IMG/VR virus record: IMGVR_UViG_3300036985_002823 | Span: 1 to 47,483 of that record | DNA: 47,483 nt | DNA from: a virus | Strand: one strand, 5' to 3' | Part shown: positions 8,533 to 17,786 of the stretch, piece after piece | Numbering within the stretch: position 1 is the first letter of the stretch | Layout of the letters: every line of letters begins with the position of its first letter | Translations under genes and position numbers: made by a program | The notes under the pieces: generated by a model | What the model saw: the letters and a program-made list of their open reading frames with translations, nothing else | What the model was told of the DNA's origin: nothing | Database searches by the model: none

Positions 8533-8727
8533 ATGGAAATAAACAGCAAAGAATACAAAACTCATGTCTTTCCAATAGGAAAATACAAAGGTGAAAGAAT
8601 TAGTGAGTTTAATAACCTAAGTTATTTAGAATGGTTATTTGAAATGACAAAACTTGATGATACAAGTAGGCAAGTTATAGGTTTAAGAATTTATCAGTTA
8701 ACAACTCCTAAATCTTACACAAAATGA
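8533..8727 (+). CDS. Small protein resembling the ExoX C-terminal domain
   Basis: This 64-residue protein carries VFPIGKYKGERISEF, followed by LSYLEWLFEM. The pattern 'fGKyKG..i.e....YL.Wl' is that of the small domain at the C-terminus of ExoX-like exonucleases and of DUF3820-like proteins. Here it stands alone with no nuclease domain. It overlaps the DNA polymerase start in an ATGA junction, so the two are translated together and it may be a DNA-binding helper of the polymerase. The family match is from memory of the motif. Confidence 0.75.
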   Translation: MEINSKEYKTHVFPIGKYKGERISEFNNLSYLEWLFEMTKLDDTSRQVIGLRIYQLTTPKSYTK

Positions 8728-10631
8728 GCCAGAACCACTATGTAATTGACTATGAGACTCTGGCAGATTGTACTGTTCTTGTTGCAGAGCACTATAAAAA
8801 AGATGTAATCCACACTTTTGTAGTAGGTCACCTTAAAAATGACATTAAAGAACTATATGAATTCTTAAAAGGTAATGCAGCCAATAATGAATGGCATATA
8901 TCTTTTAATGGTTTAAGTTTTGACTCTCAGGTAACTGAGTTTATTCTTAAGAAAGGTCCTGGACTATTTAAACTATCCGGTGATGTAATTGCTGGAATGA
9001 TACATAAACTAGCTCAGGATATTATAAGAAGACAAGAGAACAATGAGTTTCCTCAATTTAGTGAGAAGGATCTATCTATAAAACAGATAGATGTATTTAA
9101 GCTAAATCACTGGGATAACCCGGCCAAAAGATCTAGTCTAAAATGGATTCAGTATTCTATGGACTGGCACAATATTTTGGATATGCCTATTCATCACAGT
9201 ACTAGTGTTACTACTCAAGAACAACTTGATACAATAGTTACATATTGTATTAATGATGTTAAGTCTACCAAACAGATTATGAATCTTAGTAAAGATCAGA
9301 TTAATCTTAGGAAAGACTTGACAAAAGAGTATGGTATTAATCTGTACAGTGCATCTGAGCCAAGGATATCTAAAGAGCTATTCCTTATGTTTCTTAGTGA
9401 TGAAACAGGCATAAAGAAATATGACCTGAGAAACCTGAGAACATCAAGAGACTTCATTAAAGTATCAGATATTATATTACCTTATACCAACTTTAAACAT
9501 CCTACATTTCAGAATTTACTTTTAAACTTTAAAAGTTTAGTAATTAATGCTAATGATACCAAGGGTGGATTCAAGTACAGTTTCAACTATAAAAATGTAA
9601 AAACTGACTTTGGTCTAGGTGGTGTGCATGGTTGTATTAAATCTGGAGTATATGAAGCTAAGGAAGGAATGGTAATTATGACTTCAGATGTTACTAGTTT
9701 TTATCCTAATCTGGCTATTAGAAACAAGTGGGCTCCAGCTCATTTACCTAAAGACATATTCTGTGATAAGTATGAATGGTTTTTTGAGGAAAGAAAAAAG
9801 ATACCCAAGAAAGATCCTAAGAACTATGTATACAAGATTATTCTAAATAGTACTTATGGTCTCAGTAATGACAAGAACTCTTTTTTGTATGATCCTGAGT
9901 TTACCATGAGAATTACAATCAATGGTCAGCTTACTCTAATGATGCTGTATGAAATGCTATCTGAGGGAATTCCTAACAGTATACCACTCATGCAAAATAC
10001 AGATGGTCTAGAGATGATGATCCCGGTAGAATATAAAGAGAAGTATATACAAATATGTTCTGAATGGGAAAAGATAACTAACCTACAGCTAGAGCATGAT
10101 GAGTATTCTAAGATGGTAATTGCAGATGTGAATAATTACATAGCTGTTAATACAGCTGGTAAATCAAAATGTAAAGGTAGATTTGAGTACAAAGAACTTG
10201 CCTTACACAAAAACAAATCACACTTAATCATACCTAAAGCTTTGAGTGCATACTTTATTGAGAACAAACTACCTGAGCAATTCTTACAAGAAAATAGAAA
10301 CATACTTGATTATTGTGCAGGAGTTAAAATCAAAGGTGAGTGGGAATTTCAGCAGACTTGTATAATAGACAGAGAAATAACAAGACAAACACTACAAAAA
10401 ACTCTAAGGTATTATATCTCCAACAATGGTTGTAAAATCTATAAGGTAAACAAAAATGATAAGAGAGAGATACAGCTAGAGTCAGGTAAGTGGATGCAGA
10501 CACTATTTAATGTGCTTGTAGACAAACCCTGGGCAGAATACAACATAGATGAGTCTTATTATCTAGACAAAATCTATAGAGAGATAAACAATATTCTACC
10601 TAAAGAAACAAAACAACTTAAATTATTTTAA
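8724..10631 (+). CDS. Family B DNA polymerase with 3'-5' exonuclease
   Basis: The 635-residue enzyme copies the phage genome. The exonuclease motifs are ExoI DYETL (D9, E11), ExoII FNGLSFD (N62, D67) and ExoIII YCINDVKS (Y174, D178). The polymerase motifs are A, SDVTSFYPNL (D322); B, KIILNSTYG (N375); and C, QNTDGLEM (D427). In motif C the first Asp of the usual DTD is Asn, while the second, catalytic Asp is kept. At 635 residues it is shorter than most cellular family B enzymes, as expected for phage types. It overlaps the ExoX-like gene by four bases. A family B polymerase is known in several crAss-like groups. Confidence 0.94.
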   Translation: MSQNHYVIDYETLADCTVLVAEHYKKDVIHTFVVGHLKNDIKELYEFLKGNAANNEWHISFNGLSFDSQVTEFILKKGPGLFKLSGDVIAGMIHKLAQDIIRRQENNEFPQFSEKDLSIKQIDVFKLNHWDNPAKRSSLKWIQYSMDWHNILDMPIHHSTSVTTQEQLDTIVTYCINDVKSTKQIMNLSKDQINLRKDLTKEYGINLYSASEPRISKELFLMFLSDETGIKKYDLRNLRTSRDFIKVSDIILPYTNFKHPTFQNLLLNFKSLVINANDTKGGFKYSFNYKNVKTDFGLGGVHGCIKSGVYEAKEGMVIMTSDVTSFYPNLAIRNKWAPAHLPKDIFCDKYEWFFEERKKIPKKDPKNYVYKIILNSTYGLSNDKNSFLYDPEFTMRITINGQLTLMMLYEMLSEGIPNSIPLMQNTDGLEMMIPVEYKEKYIQICSEWEKITNLQLEHDEYSKMVIADVNNYIAVNTAGKSKCKGRFEYKELALHKNKSHLIIPKALSAYFIENKLPEQFLQENRNILDYCAGVKIKGEWEFQQTCIIDREITRQTLQKTLRYYISNNGCKIYKVNKNDKREIQLESGKWMQTLFNVLVDKPWAEYNIDESYYLDKIYREINNILPKETKQLKLF

Positions 10632-10632
10632 A

Positions 10633-10830
10633 ATGGTTGACAACATAAATCTCCCCTCAGAACAAGGGGAGAACCAACCTAATAAGGTTACCGGTGAAGA
10701 ACATAATAAGGTACAAATCAAAGCCAATAGACAACTTGATTTGCTAGAATTAATCAAAATAATTGAAGATGAGCAAGACAATATACAAGGAACTAAGGAT
10801 GATAGACAACAAAGTCCTCCAAATATTTAA
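10633..10830 (+). CDS. Unknown 65-aa protein with hairpins in its gene
   Basis: The protein is short, hydrophilic and acidic (LPSEQGENQPNKVTGEEHN, then a helix LDLLELIKIIEDEQDN). No family is recognised. It starts one base after the polymerase stop and overlaps the next gene by up to 68 bases. Two successive hairpins lie in its first 57 bases. It may be a true small protein or a leader that couples translation of the following gene; the evidence for coding is the tight fit between neighbours. Confidence 0.5.
   Translation: MVDNINLPSEQGENQPNKVTGEEHNKVQIKANRQLDLLELIKIIEDEQDNIQGTKDDRQQSPPNI
10651..10689 (+). promoter_or_regulatory. Two consecutive hairpins after the polymerase gene
   Basis: CTCCCCT (10651-10657) pairs perfectly with AGGGGAG (10665-10671), and AACCT (10676-10680) pairs with AGGTT (10685-10689). 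They follow the polymerase gene by about 20 bases and have no T-run, so they do not look like a simple terminator. An mRNA-processing, attenuation or translational role is possible. Confidence 0.4.
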
Positions 10831-11365
10831 TGATGATTGGGCAGAAAGCCCAAGAGAATGGGATAACTTAGGCACCATGGCTATCTTTCATAGAAGATAT
10901 AATTTTGGAGACAAAGTTAATTTCTCATCAGATGACTTCAATGGTTGGACAGAAATGGAAAAGTACTTAATCAATGATCTAGATGCTGCAGTTGTTTTAC
11001 CTATCTACATGTATGACCACAGTGGTATAACAATAAATACTACAGGATTTAGTTGTCCATGGGACTCAGGTCAAATAGGTTTTATCTATGTAACAAAAGA
11101 TAAAGCAAAAGAAAACTACAAAGTACAAAGAATAACTAGCAAGTTAAAAGAAAGAATAGAGAAAGTTCTAGAAAATGAAGTTCAGACTATGGACTATTAT
11201 GTAACCGGTGAAGTATACGGATATCAAGTGATCAAGAGATCATTAGAAGAAGGGCAAGTTAGAGAAGAAATACTGGACTCATGTTCAGGATTTTATGGTA
11301 ATGACTTTGAAAAAAATGGCATTGCAGACTATGTAGATACAGACTCTTTAATTGATAAATTATGA
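10763..11365 (+). CDS. Conserved phage/plasmid protein of unknown function
   Basis: The 200-residue protein carries DDWAESPREWDNLGTMAIFH, then YDHSGITINTTGFSCPWDSG followed by QIGFIYV, and later MDYYVTGEVYGYQV. This set of motifs is common to a family found in phages and conjugative elements; I know no proven function for it. There is no signal peptide or membrane helix. The start is uncertain: ATGs at 10763, 10769 and 10799 are in frame, and 10799 (MIDNKVLQIFND) gives the shortest overlap with the upstream small ORF. The end overlaps the next gene by four bases. Confidence 0.82.
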   Translation: MKMSKTIYKELRMIDNKVLQIFNDDWAESPREWDNLGTMAIFHRRYNFGDKVNFSSDDFNGWTEMEKYLINDLDAAVVLPIYMYDHSGITINTTGFSCPWDSGQIGFIYVTKDKAKENYKVQRITSKLKERIEKVLENEVQTMDYYVTGEVYGYQVIKRSLEEGQVREEILDSCSGFYGNDFEKNGIADYVDTDSLIDKL

Positions 11366-11721
11366 ATAGATTAGAATTTAATAAGATTGTTGTAAACAGA
11401 ATAAACTTAATCAATCAAGTTCTTGCTAGTAAAGGCAAAGAATATGCTGGTGATTCAGATGTTTTTCATAACTTTAAATCAGCAACAGGATTAAGCTTTC
11501 ACAGCTCTCCTGAAAAAGTAGCATGGGAATTTGCAGTAAAACACTTTCAATCTATAAAAGACTTGTTAGAGCATGTGGATGTTGATGGAGCAAATGGTCA
11601 TCCTACTGAAGCTTATATAGAAGAGAAGATAGGTGATGCAATTAACTACTTAATTCTTATAGAGGCTATGCTTAAAGAAAGAGTTATTGATTATGAAAAT
11701 GATAAAATCCTAAATAAATAA
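11362..11721 (+). CDS. MazG/DUF1599-like all-alpha protein
   Basis: A 119-residue, helical protein with SKGKEYAGDSDVFHNFKSA near residues 24-42, a second helix with AVKHFQSIKDLLEHV and EEKIGDAINYLILIEAML near the end. The pattern 'K..eYa...d.f.NF', then 'EK..DaiNYl.L' fits the DUF1599 (nucleotide modification associated) group, relatives of MazG NTP pyrophosphohydrolases. It could hydrolyse or bind nucleotides used in phage DNA synthesis. It overlaps the previous gene by four bases and is followed two bases later by a second MazG-type gene. The specific substrate is unknown. Confidence 0.78.
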   Translation: MNRLEFNKIVVNRINLINQVLASKGKEYAGDSDVFHNFKSATGLSFHSSPEKVAWEFAVKHFQSIKDLLEHVDVDGANGHPTEAYIEEKIGDAINYLILIEAMLKERVIDYENDKILNK

Positions 11722-11723
11722 AC

Positions 11724-12110
11724 ATGAAAAAACAACTAGACAGTGTCAAGGAATTCCATGAAGCTTTTGGTCAAGCTAATGGATTGTATGTTAAAAATCT
11801 TAATCAAGATGAATATGAGTTAAGATATAGACTAATGGCAGAAGAAAATGATGAGTACTTACAAGCATGCAAAGACAACAATATAGATGAAATTGCAGAT
11901 GCTTTAGGTGATCAGTTATATATTCTCTGTGGTACTATCTTAAAACATGGATTGCAACATAAAATTCAGTTAATATTTTCTGAAATACACAGAAGTAACA
12001 TGAGCAAATTAGATGCTGATGGTAAACCAGTTCTTAGAGAAGATGGTAAAATTTTAAAAAGTAGCAGGTATTTTCCACCTGACATCAAAAAGATCCTTCA
12101 AATGGATTAA
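11724..12110 (+). CDS. MazG-type nucleotide pyrophosphohydrolase
   Basis: The 128-residue protein has the metal-binding pattern of the all-alpha NTP pyrophosphatases: E40-E41-xx-E44 in AEENDEY, and E56-xx-D59 with D63 in DEIADALGD. The end IHRSNMSKLDADGKPVLRED with a later PPDIKKIL is typical of phage and bacterial PRA-PH/MazG-like proteins. It probably cleaves nucleoside triphosphates or similar nucleotides to monophosphates and pyrophosphate in the cytoplasm. It is the last gene of the plus-strand block and ends just before the shared terminator. Confidence 0.87.
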   Translation: MKKQLDSVKEFHEAFGQANGLYVKNLNQDEYELRYRLMAEENDEYLQACKDNNIDEIADALGDQLYILCGTILKHGLQHKIQLIFSEIHRSNMSKLDADGKPVLREDGKILKSSRYFPPDIKKILQMD

Positions 12111-12112
12111 GT

Positions 12113-12142
12113 AATAGGGCTGCTCTTCGGAGTGGCCCTATT
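12113..12142. terminator. Bidirectional terminator between convergent blocks
   Basis: AATAGGGC (12113-12120) pairs with GCCCTATT (12135-12142). The stem continues through two G-T pairs and CTC/GAG to a TTCG loop, 13 pairs in all. A T-run follows on the plus strand. The minus strand has A-rich sequence on the other side and fewer T residues after the stem, so it works best for the left block. It lies between the MazG gene end (12110) and the end of the 1879-aa gene (12147). Confidence 0.9.
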
Positions 12143-12146
12143 TTTT

Positions 12147-15100
12147 TTATCTTCTACTAAAACTTTCAAAAGATTGAAGGCCTTTAACTGGATCAACCTG
12201 ACTACCTGAGAAACCTACCATGGTTCCAAAGTGGTTCCATATTTTAGCTTCACCTTCTTTTTGCCAAGGATAAGGACCTGTATCTTTTTTATAGAATAAA
12301 TCTTCATCTTCTCCCGGTAAAGCATGCATTGATAAATCTGTTATGATTTTAGCATAAGAAGTAATAGTTGGTCCAAATGCTAATGATGTAGAACTAGTCA
12401 AATCTAAATAACTATCTAAACCAAAACCCGGTAGAGGAATAAAACTCATGTTTTCTGCCTCTGTTTTTAATAATAGTGTTAAAGCTTGATTAGATAAAAA
12501 ACCTGTTAATTTAAAATCATCCTCACCTAATGCACCAGATTTAGCTTTTAGTTTTTCAAATCTATCCTCATCATCATCATCATAACCAAATAATAAAGCA
12601 GCAATCATAGCAACAGCTAATTTTTGTCCAACATCTACTAGCATTTTCATCATTGCTCTTTTTTCAGATGGTTGTAGATATTTTATATGTTGACCTAAAG
12701 TAGATATTATTTTACTTAAAGATTGTACAGCTTCTATATAATAACCAGATCTTACTGTACCTAAAGCAAAGTTAGCTCTGTCTTTACCAAATCTGCTCAT
12801 AAACATTGTAGTAAAGTATCTTCTCATAAAAGCAAATAATCTATAAGCAAAATACTGTTGAGCTTGTGGTTGTTCAAACTTAGCAAATGCACCATTCAGA
12901 TCTTTGAATTTCTCATGAACAGCATTTTGCATTTTGATAAACTCTTTACCAAGTACAAGTTTTTCTTGACCTGATTCATCAATTTCATAAGTTATACCAT
13001 AGGTAGAATCAATACCATCTTTAAGTTTTAATCTACCTTTTTCATCCATTTCAAAAGCATCAGCATAGTTTATTTTAGTTTCTCTACCATCAACTATCAT
13101 AGGTATTTTTTTATAATACATCATGGAATAGAAAAGTTGTAAACCACCTTCCATCTCCATAAACTTTCTAGGACTATAAATAAAACTTAAACTAGCAACA
13201 TCTTTAGCTAATGTTCTTGATGCATCTTTTCCTAAACTTTCATCAGCTTTACCTTCTAATGGATCCATTAACATGATAAGTTGAGTATCTATAGTATTGT
13301 AGTTTCCTCCCCATACTCTAGTAGTCCACTCTGACATTGCTGTTTTACTTCTGTATTTACCTTTAGCCATTGCAGTATAATCAAAATACTCACCAGCAGC
13401 AGCTTCTACATTTAATTGCCAAATAATACCCCAGTAGTTTTTAACAGCAGAAGGTAGGTTTAAAGCAAAATAATTTATTGATGCACCTTTTGTTATAGCT
13501 GCTGTAACTTTATTAGCCCAATCTAGATGTTTTTCATCATACATTTTACCTTTAAATTCTCTATTATAGAGAGCTTTAAATCCTGCAACACGGTTACTAG
13601 TACCTTTATTACCAAATAAAGCCTTCATACCATCTCTTAAAGTTCCTTGCTTAGCTTTTATTTTATCTATTTTTTGAGCAGCTTCATCTAAGTTTTCTAA
13701 AGTATTTAACATAGCTTGTGCAACTGGTGCAATTTCATTAAATACTTTTTGTTTCTCAGCCTGAAGCATATACAAGTTAAAAGATGTAATTAAGTCATAA
13801 GATACTTCTTCTATAGGAACATTAGACAAACCTCTCATTGGAATTTTATCAATAACAGGATCTAGTAAAGCATTCTTAGCCATTTCCATTTTTTGATAAT
13901 CTTCTTCAAATTCAATATTACCTAAACCTTCTTCTATATCAGTAACTTCTGCAGATGCTATATTAGCTTCTTCTCTAGATTTACCAGATAAAGTTGCCAC
14001 TATACCATTTTTAATACTTTTAATTCTATCAACCCATCTTTTAAGAGGTTTACCTGATCTTAGTAATTCAAGATTTTCTCTTACAGGAAATCTAGGTATA
14101 TCAAGATACAGCTTTTGACTTTTATCTAATCCAGTTTGATTTTTAATATGATATTCTGTTAAGACCTTAAGCATTTCTGCTTTTTTAGGATCACTCATTA
14201 TAGCATAGTATTCATCATTTATGTATTTACCTAAATCACTGTTAGGATCATTAAGTTCAACACTTCTACCTTGTTCAATAAACTGTTCTCTACTTAATGG
14301 TAAATATTCACCTCTGTTATTAACATACTTAGCTTTTTCTTCAGCTGTCATGTCTTTTTTAACAGTTCTAAAATCTTCTTTTATTATAGGAAAAGAATAT
14401 TTATTACTAGGAATACCATTTATAATATAAGTTTCATTTTCATACTTTACAGTAGTTTTTTCTATAAACTGATCATCTTCAGAGTCTTCTATAGGAATAG
14501 CAACACTCCAAGCACTTAACCTTTGATAAGATGTTTTAGTTTCATAAACTCCTGTTTTTTTATTTTCATACTCATACTCTTTTGTTACATGATTTTTATT
14601 AAACCAGTTTTTAAAATTTGCACTTTTATTAAAGTAGCTCTGTAACTTTTTTTCATCCTTCAATAACTCATTAGCACCTATAGCATCAAGAGTAGGAATA
14701 TTCATATTTAAAAGATGCTCATTAAGTTCATCTAAATAATATTCTGTAGGCTGTTTAAATTGTATTTGAGATAATTCTTTTAAAGCTTCTTTTATTTGAG
14801 CTTTTACAATACTACTTACAGGTATTTCATTATTATTAGAAGCATCTTGAATTCTGTTTATGTCTTCTTGTATGTTTTTTAGTTTTTCAAATATCTTATC
14901 CCGGTTAATCATTTTACCAGGATCAGTTTGACCATAACTATCTCTATACCCAATAAGCAGATCTGTCCTTTCTCTATAAAGTTCATCTACTCTATATTCT
15001 TTAGGTATTTCTTTAGATAACTCAGCTAATCTTGTGTAAATATCATTAAGTCTATCATAATAAGCCTGAGTATATTTTACTCTACTATTCTTTTTTAACC

Positions 15101-17786
15101 AGTCTAATTGAAGATCTTTAAACTCATCAGTTAAACTTCCATCACTACTATACTTAGTTACATTAGTATATCTAGGATCAGTAGAAATCATGTTAGAAAA
15201 AGCTTCAAATTCTCTTTGAAACTGACCCTTTTTAGGTAAAAAATCATAATACTTGCCCATTTTTTTTCTGTGGGCACTTAAATCTTTAGCTATTTTTTGA
15301 TCTTTTTCACTTTTTAATACTCCATTATCATCATATACAGAGTATAATTTTTCTCTTTCTTTTAAAAGCATATCCAGAATACTGTTATTTTCATAAGCAT
15401 CAAGCTCATTACTATTAGTTACTCTGAAGTCTTTTATTTTCATGTTAATTTCTTCAAGCTTTACAAAGGCATCATAATTTTCTTTTTCAAGAACTTTTCT
15501 GTCTTCATAATAACTTCTTACATATTCTCTATTAAAATATTTATTTAAGAAGTCTTCTTTATCTTGATAAGCTTGTTTAAGTTTTACAGGATCATTAGCT
15601 TTTTTTGCTTCTTCAATAGCCTCTTCTTTTTCAGCAAGGTCATATCTGCCACTTTTTACAGCTGATATAAGAGATAATACTGATTGTCTTGTTAATTTAC
15701 CATCAGCATCTCTTGTTACTTTTTCATCTACAGTAAGAAATGGTGAAAATTCTTTTTTAGGATCATTACCTGTCATACCTAAATCATCCATAAGAGGAGT
15801 CATCTTTTCTGAAAATTCTTTAGCTCTCATAAAAGCATTAGCAGTAATTTCTGAAGTATGTTTTTTTAAAAATAAAGCAAAGGTTGATATAATAGGATCA
15901 GGATTGGTAGAATAACTTTCAAACATTGTACTCCAAAAGTTAGAGTCTCCTAGTTCACCTGTATAAAGTTTTTTAATTTTATCTTCAGTAAAAGTGTATT
16001 TTTCTTTCTTTTCTTTTGCTTCTTTTAATAACTTGTCTCTGTATGCAGATGGAGCTTGTTTTTCTAAAGAATTAATTTCTTCATCTATTTGTTTAGTTAT
16101 ATTTTCAGCAAAATAGTTTAATAAATCTGTAGTTGTTTTAACAGCACCATCTTCTTGTATTTCAACAAATGTTTCTCTACCTTTTTTAATAGAAGCATCT
16201 AATGTAGCCACAAATCTAAATATGTAACTATCTTTAGGTACACCTGCTTCAAGCATGCTATTTTCAGTGTCACTAATAAACTGACTCCATTGTTTTAATA
16301 AGTCATGAGCATAAGCTACATCCTTAAGTTTATCTTCATACTTAGCATCACTGTTATTAATGTTTTCTAAGTATTTGTTTATTTCATTTAAAGTTTTATC
16401 AAGAGTAAATAAAGAACTAACAAGTGATTTTGTTTTAAATGCTAAAGTAAGATTAGCATAATTTTTAACTTTGTTAGGATCTACATCTTTCAATCTTTCA
16501 GCAATATCTCTTAAATAACCACCTGCTTGTTCATCTGCAATAACTTTTTTAATGTCCCAGTATGGTTTTGCCATTGTGAGCTTAAGTTGATTATCATTAT
16601 ACTGAATAAAATCATCAATAATGCTCATTATTTTACTTTCAGATTCTCTAGTTTTAATAGCATCTATTAATTCTCTAGAAGCTTTTTCTAACTCATTATT
16701 AAAGTTATTTACATCTTCAGGTTTTATTTCTTCTGTTTCAATCTTAAACTTATCACTTTGCAAAAGTTTAGCAATTTCTGTTAAAGGGGTATTTGTTTTT
16801 AACTTGTCAGCTTTTACTTTACCAAACTCACCTCTTATCTGTTGTCTTGTTTTATACAATAAGTCATTTTTAATAAACTCTTGAAAAGCCTGTGTATCAG
16901 TATCTAAAGCTATTGATGAGTTAGTATTTTTAAGTGAAGCATCATATTTTAAAGCCTCAGCTAATACTAGTTCTTTATAGATATCAGAATCTTTATTGAT
17001 CATAGTTGGATACATAGTATCAACATTGTTCATTATTTCTTCTGCTTGTGGTAGTTTTAAAAACTTAGCATATGCTTTATTAAAATCTTCTTTTTTGTTA
17101 AGTCTTAAAGAGTTAATAAAGGGTATAGATAGTTCACTAAAAGTAGTATTTAAAGTTATCCTATCTTCTACCATGTAATATTTACCATGCAAAGAAAACA
17201 CATATTGACCTTGGTATGGTATATTACTATTGTTAAGTAATAAATTAGCTTCTTTAGCTGTTACAATAACAAAGTCTTTGCCTAAAGTTTGACCTATTTT
17301 GTAGATAATTTCATCTTTTCTCATTTTGTTTTGAAGCTCTATAACATTTATAGGCTCTACAAAGTCATCAGGTACTTCATTAGCAATTTCTTCAAGTGTT
17401 TGATATTTTTCTTTTGCTTTTTCTTCTTCTTCTTCTGTTCTTTTAACTTTTTCACCTTCAAATATTTTAGATAAGTATTTGTTTTTATCTAACCATTCTT
17501 TGTAAGCAGGTTCATTAAACATATCTTCTTTAGCATTCTCAATAAGTTCAAGAGCACTAGTATTATATGTAAACTCTTGTCTTTTAACAAGAGGTACATG
17601 TTTGTTTAATAAAGCAGTTGCTTTTGCTGGTTCTGCTTCTAGGAATAAGAAAAATCCCCCGGCTACAGGTTCAGGAAGAATATCTTGTCTTGAAGACATC
17701 CATATTTTCCAGGTGTTATCTTCACCTAAAGTTTTTTCCAGAGCTACCCAGTCTGGACTAGTTTTTATTGGACATGCACCTTTCAT
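12147..17786 (-). CDS. Giant virion-internal protein, 1879 aa
   Basis: No enzyme domain is recognised. The protein is highly charged and helical through most of its length, with many Lys/Glu coiled-coil-like stretches. A region near the C-terminus contains SINYFALNLPSAVKNYWG and a likely membrane-like segment KLAVAMIAALLFGY (about 1712-1728), followed by an acidic DDDDED run; it ends QSFESFSRR. Its place directly after the RNA polymerase giant, with which it shares a TAATG overlap, fits the sets of two or three giant head-packaged proteins of crAss-like phages that are linked to the virion RNA polymerase. It may be another subunit or part of the ejection channel; this is inference from context. 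Confidence 0.82.
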   Translation of the reverse strand: MKGACPIKTSPDWVALEKTLGEDNTWKIWMSSRQDILPEPVAGGFFLFLEAEPAKATALLNKHVPLVKRQEFTYNTSALELIENAKEDMFNEPAYKEWLDKNKYLSKIFEGEKVKRTEEEEEKAKEKYQTLEEIANEVPDDFVEPINVIELQNKMRKDEIIYKIGQTLGKDFVIVTAKEANLLLNNSNIPYQGQYVFSLHGKYYMVEDRITLNTTFSELSIPFINSLRLNKKEDFNKAYAKFLKLPQAEEIMNNVDTMYPTMINKDSDIYKELVLAEALKYDASLKNTNSSIALDTDTQAFQEFIKNDLLYKTRQQIRGEFGKVKADKLKTNTPLTEIAKLLQSDKFKIETEEIKPEDVNNFNNELEKASRELIDAIKTRESESKIMSIIDDFIQYNDNQLKLTMAKPYWDIKKVIADEQAGGYLRDIAERLKDVDPNKVKNYANLTLAFKTKSLVSSLFTLDKTLNEINKYLENINNSDAKYEDKLKDVAYAHDLLKQWSQFISDTENSMLEAGVPKDSYIFRFVATLDASIKKGRETFVEIQEDGAVKTTTDLLNYFAENITKQIDEEINSLEKQAPSAYRDKLLKEAKEKKEKYTFTEDKIKKLYTGELGDSNFWSTMFESYSTNPDPIISTFALFLKKHTSEITANAFMRAKEFSEKMTPLMDDLGMTGNDPKKEFSPFLTVDEKVTRDADGKLTRQSVLSLISAVKSGRYDLAEKEEAIEEAKKANDPVKLKQAYQDKEDFLNKYFNREYVRSYYEDRKVLEKENYDAFVKLEEINMKIKDFRVTNSNELDAYENNSILDMLLKEREKLYSVYDDNGVLKSEKDQKIAKDLSAHRKKMGKYYDFLPKKGQFQREFEAFSNMISTDPRYTNVTKYSSDGSLTDEFKDLQLDWLKKNSRVKYTQAYYDRLNDIYTRLAELSKEIPKEYRVDELYRERTDLLIGYRDSYGQTDPGKMINRDKIFEKLKNIQEDINRIQDASNNNEIPVSSIVKAQIKEALKELSQIQFKQPTEYYLDELNEHLLNMNIPTLDAIGANELLKDEKKLQSYFNKSANFKNWFNKNHVTKEYEYENKKTGVYETKTSYQRLSAWSVAIPIEDSEDDQFIEKTTVKYENETYIINGIPSNKYSFPIIKEDFRTVKKDMTAEEKAKYVNNRGEYLPLSREQFIEQGRSVELNDPNSDLGKYINDEYYAIMSDPKKAEMLKVLTEYHIKNQTGLDKSQKLYLDIPRFPVRENLELLRSGKPLKRWVDRIKSIKNGIVATLSGKSREEANIASAEVTDIEEGLGNIEFEEDYQKMEMAKNALLDPVIDKIPMRGLSNVPIEEVSYDLITSFNLYMLQAEKQKVFNEIAPVAQAMLNTLENLDEAAQKIDKIKAKQGTLRDGMKALFGNKGTSNRVAGFKALYNREFKGKMYDEKHLDWANKVTAAITKGASINYFALNLPSAVKNYWGIIWQLNVEAAAGEYFDYTAMAKGKYRSKTAMSEWTTRVWGGNYNTIDTQLIMLMDPLEGKADESLGKDASRTLAKDVASLSFIYSPRKFMEMEGGLQLFYSMMYYKKIPMIVDGRETKINYADAFEMDEKGRLKLKDGIDSTYGITYEIDESGQEKLVLGKEFIKMQNAVHEKFKDLNGAFAKFEQPQAQQYFAYRLFAFMRRYFTTMFMSRFGKDRANFALGTVRSGYYIEAVQSLSKIISTLGQHIKYLQPSEKRAMMKMLVDVGQKLAVAMIAALLFGYDDDDEDRFEKLKAKSGALGEDDFKLTGFLSNQALTLLLKTEAENMSFIPLPGFGLDSYLDLTSSTSLAFGPTITSYAKIITDLSMHALPGEDEDLFYKKDTGPYPWQKEGEAKIWNHFGTMVGFSGSQVDPVKGLQSFESFSRR

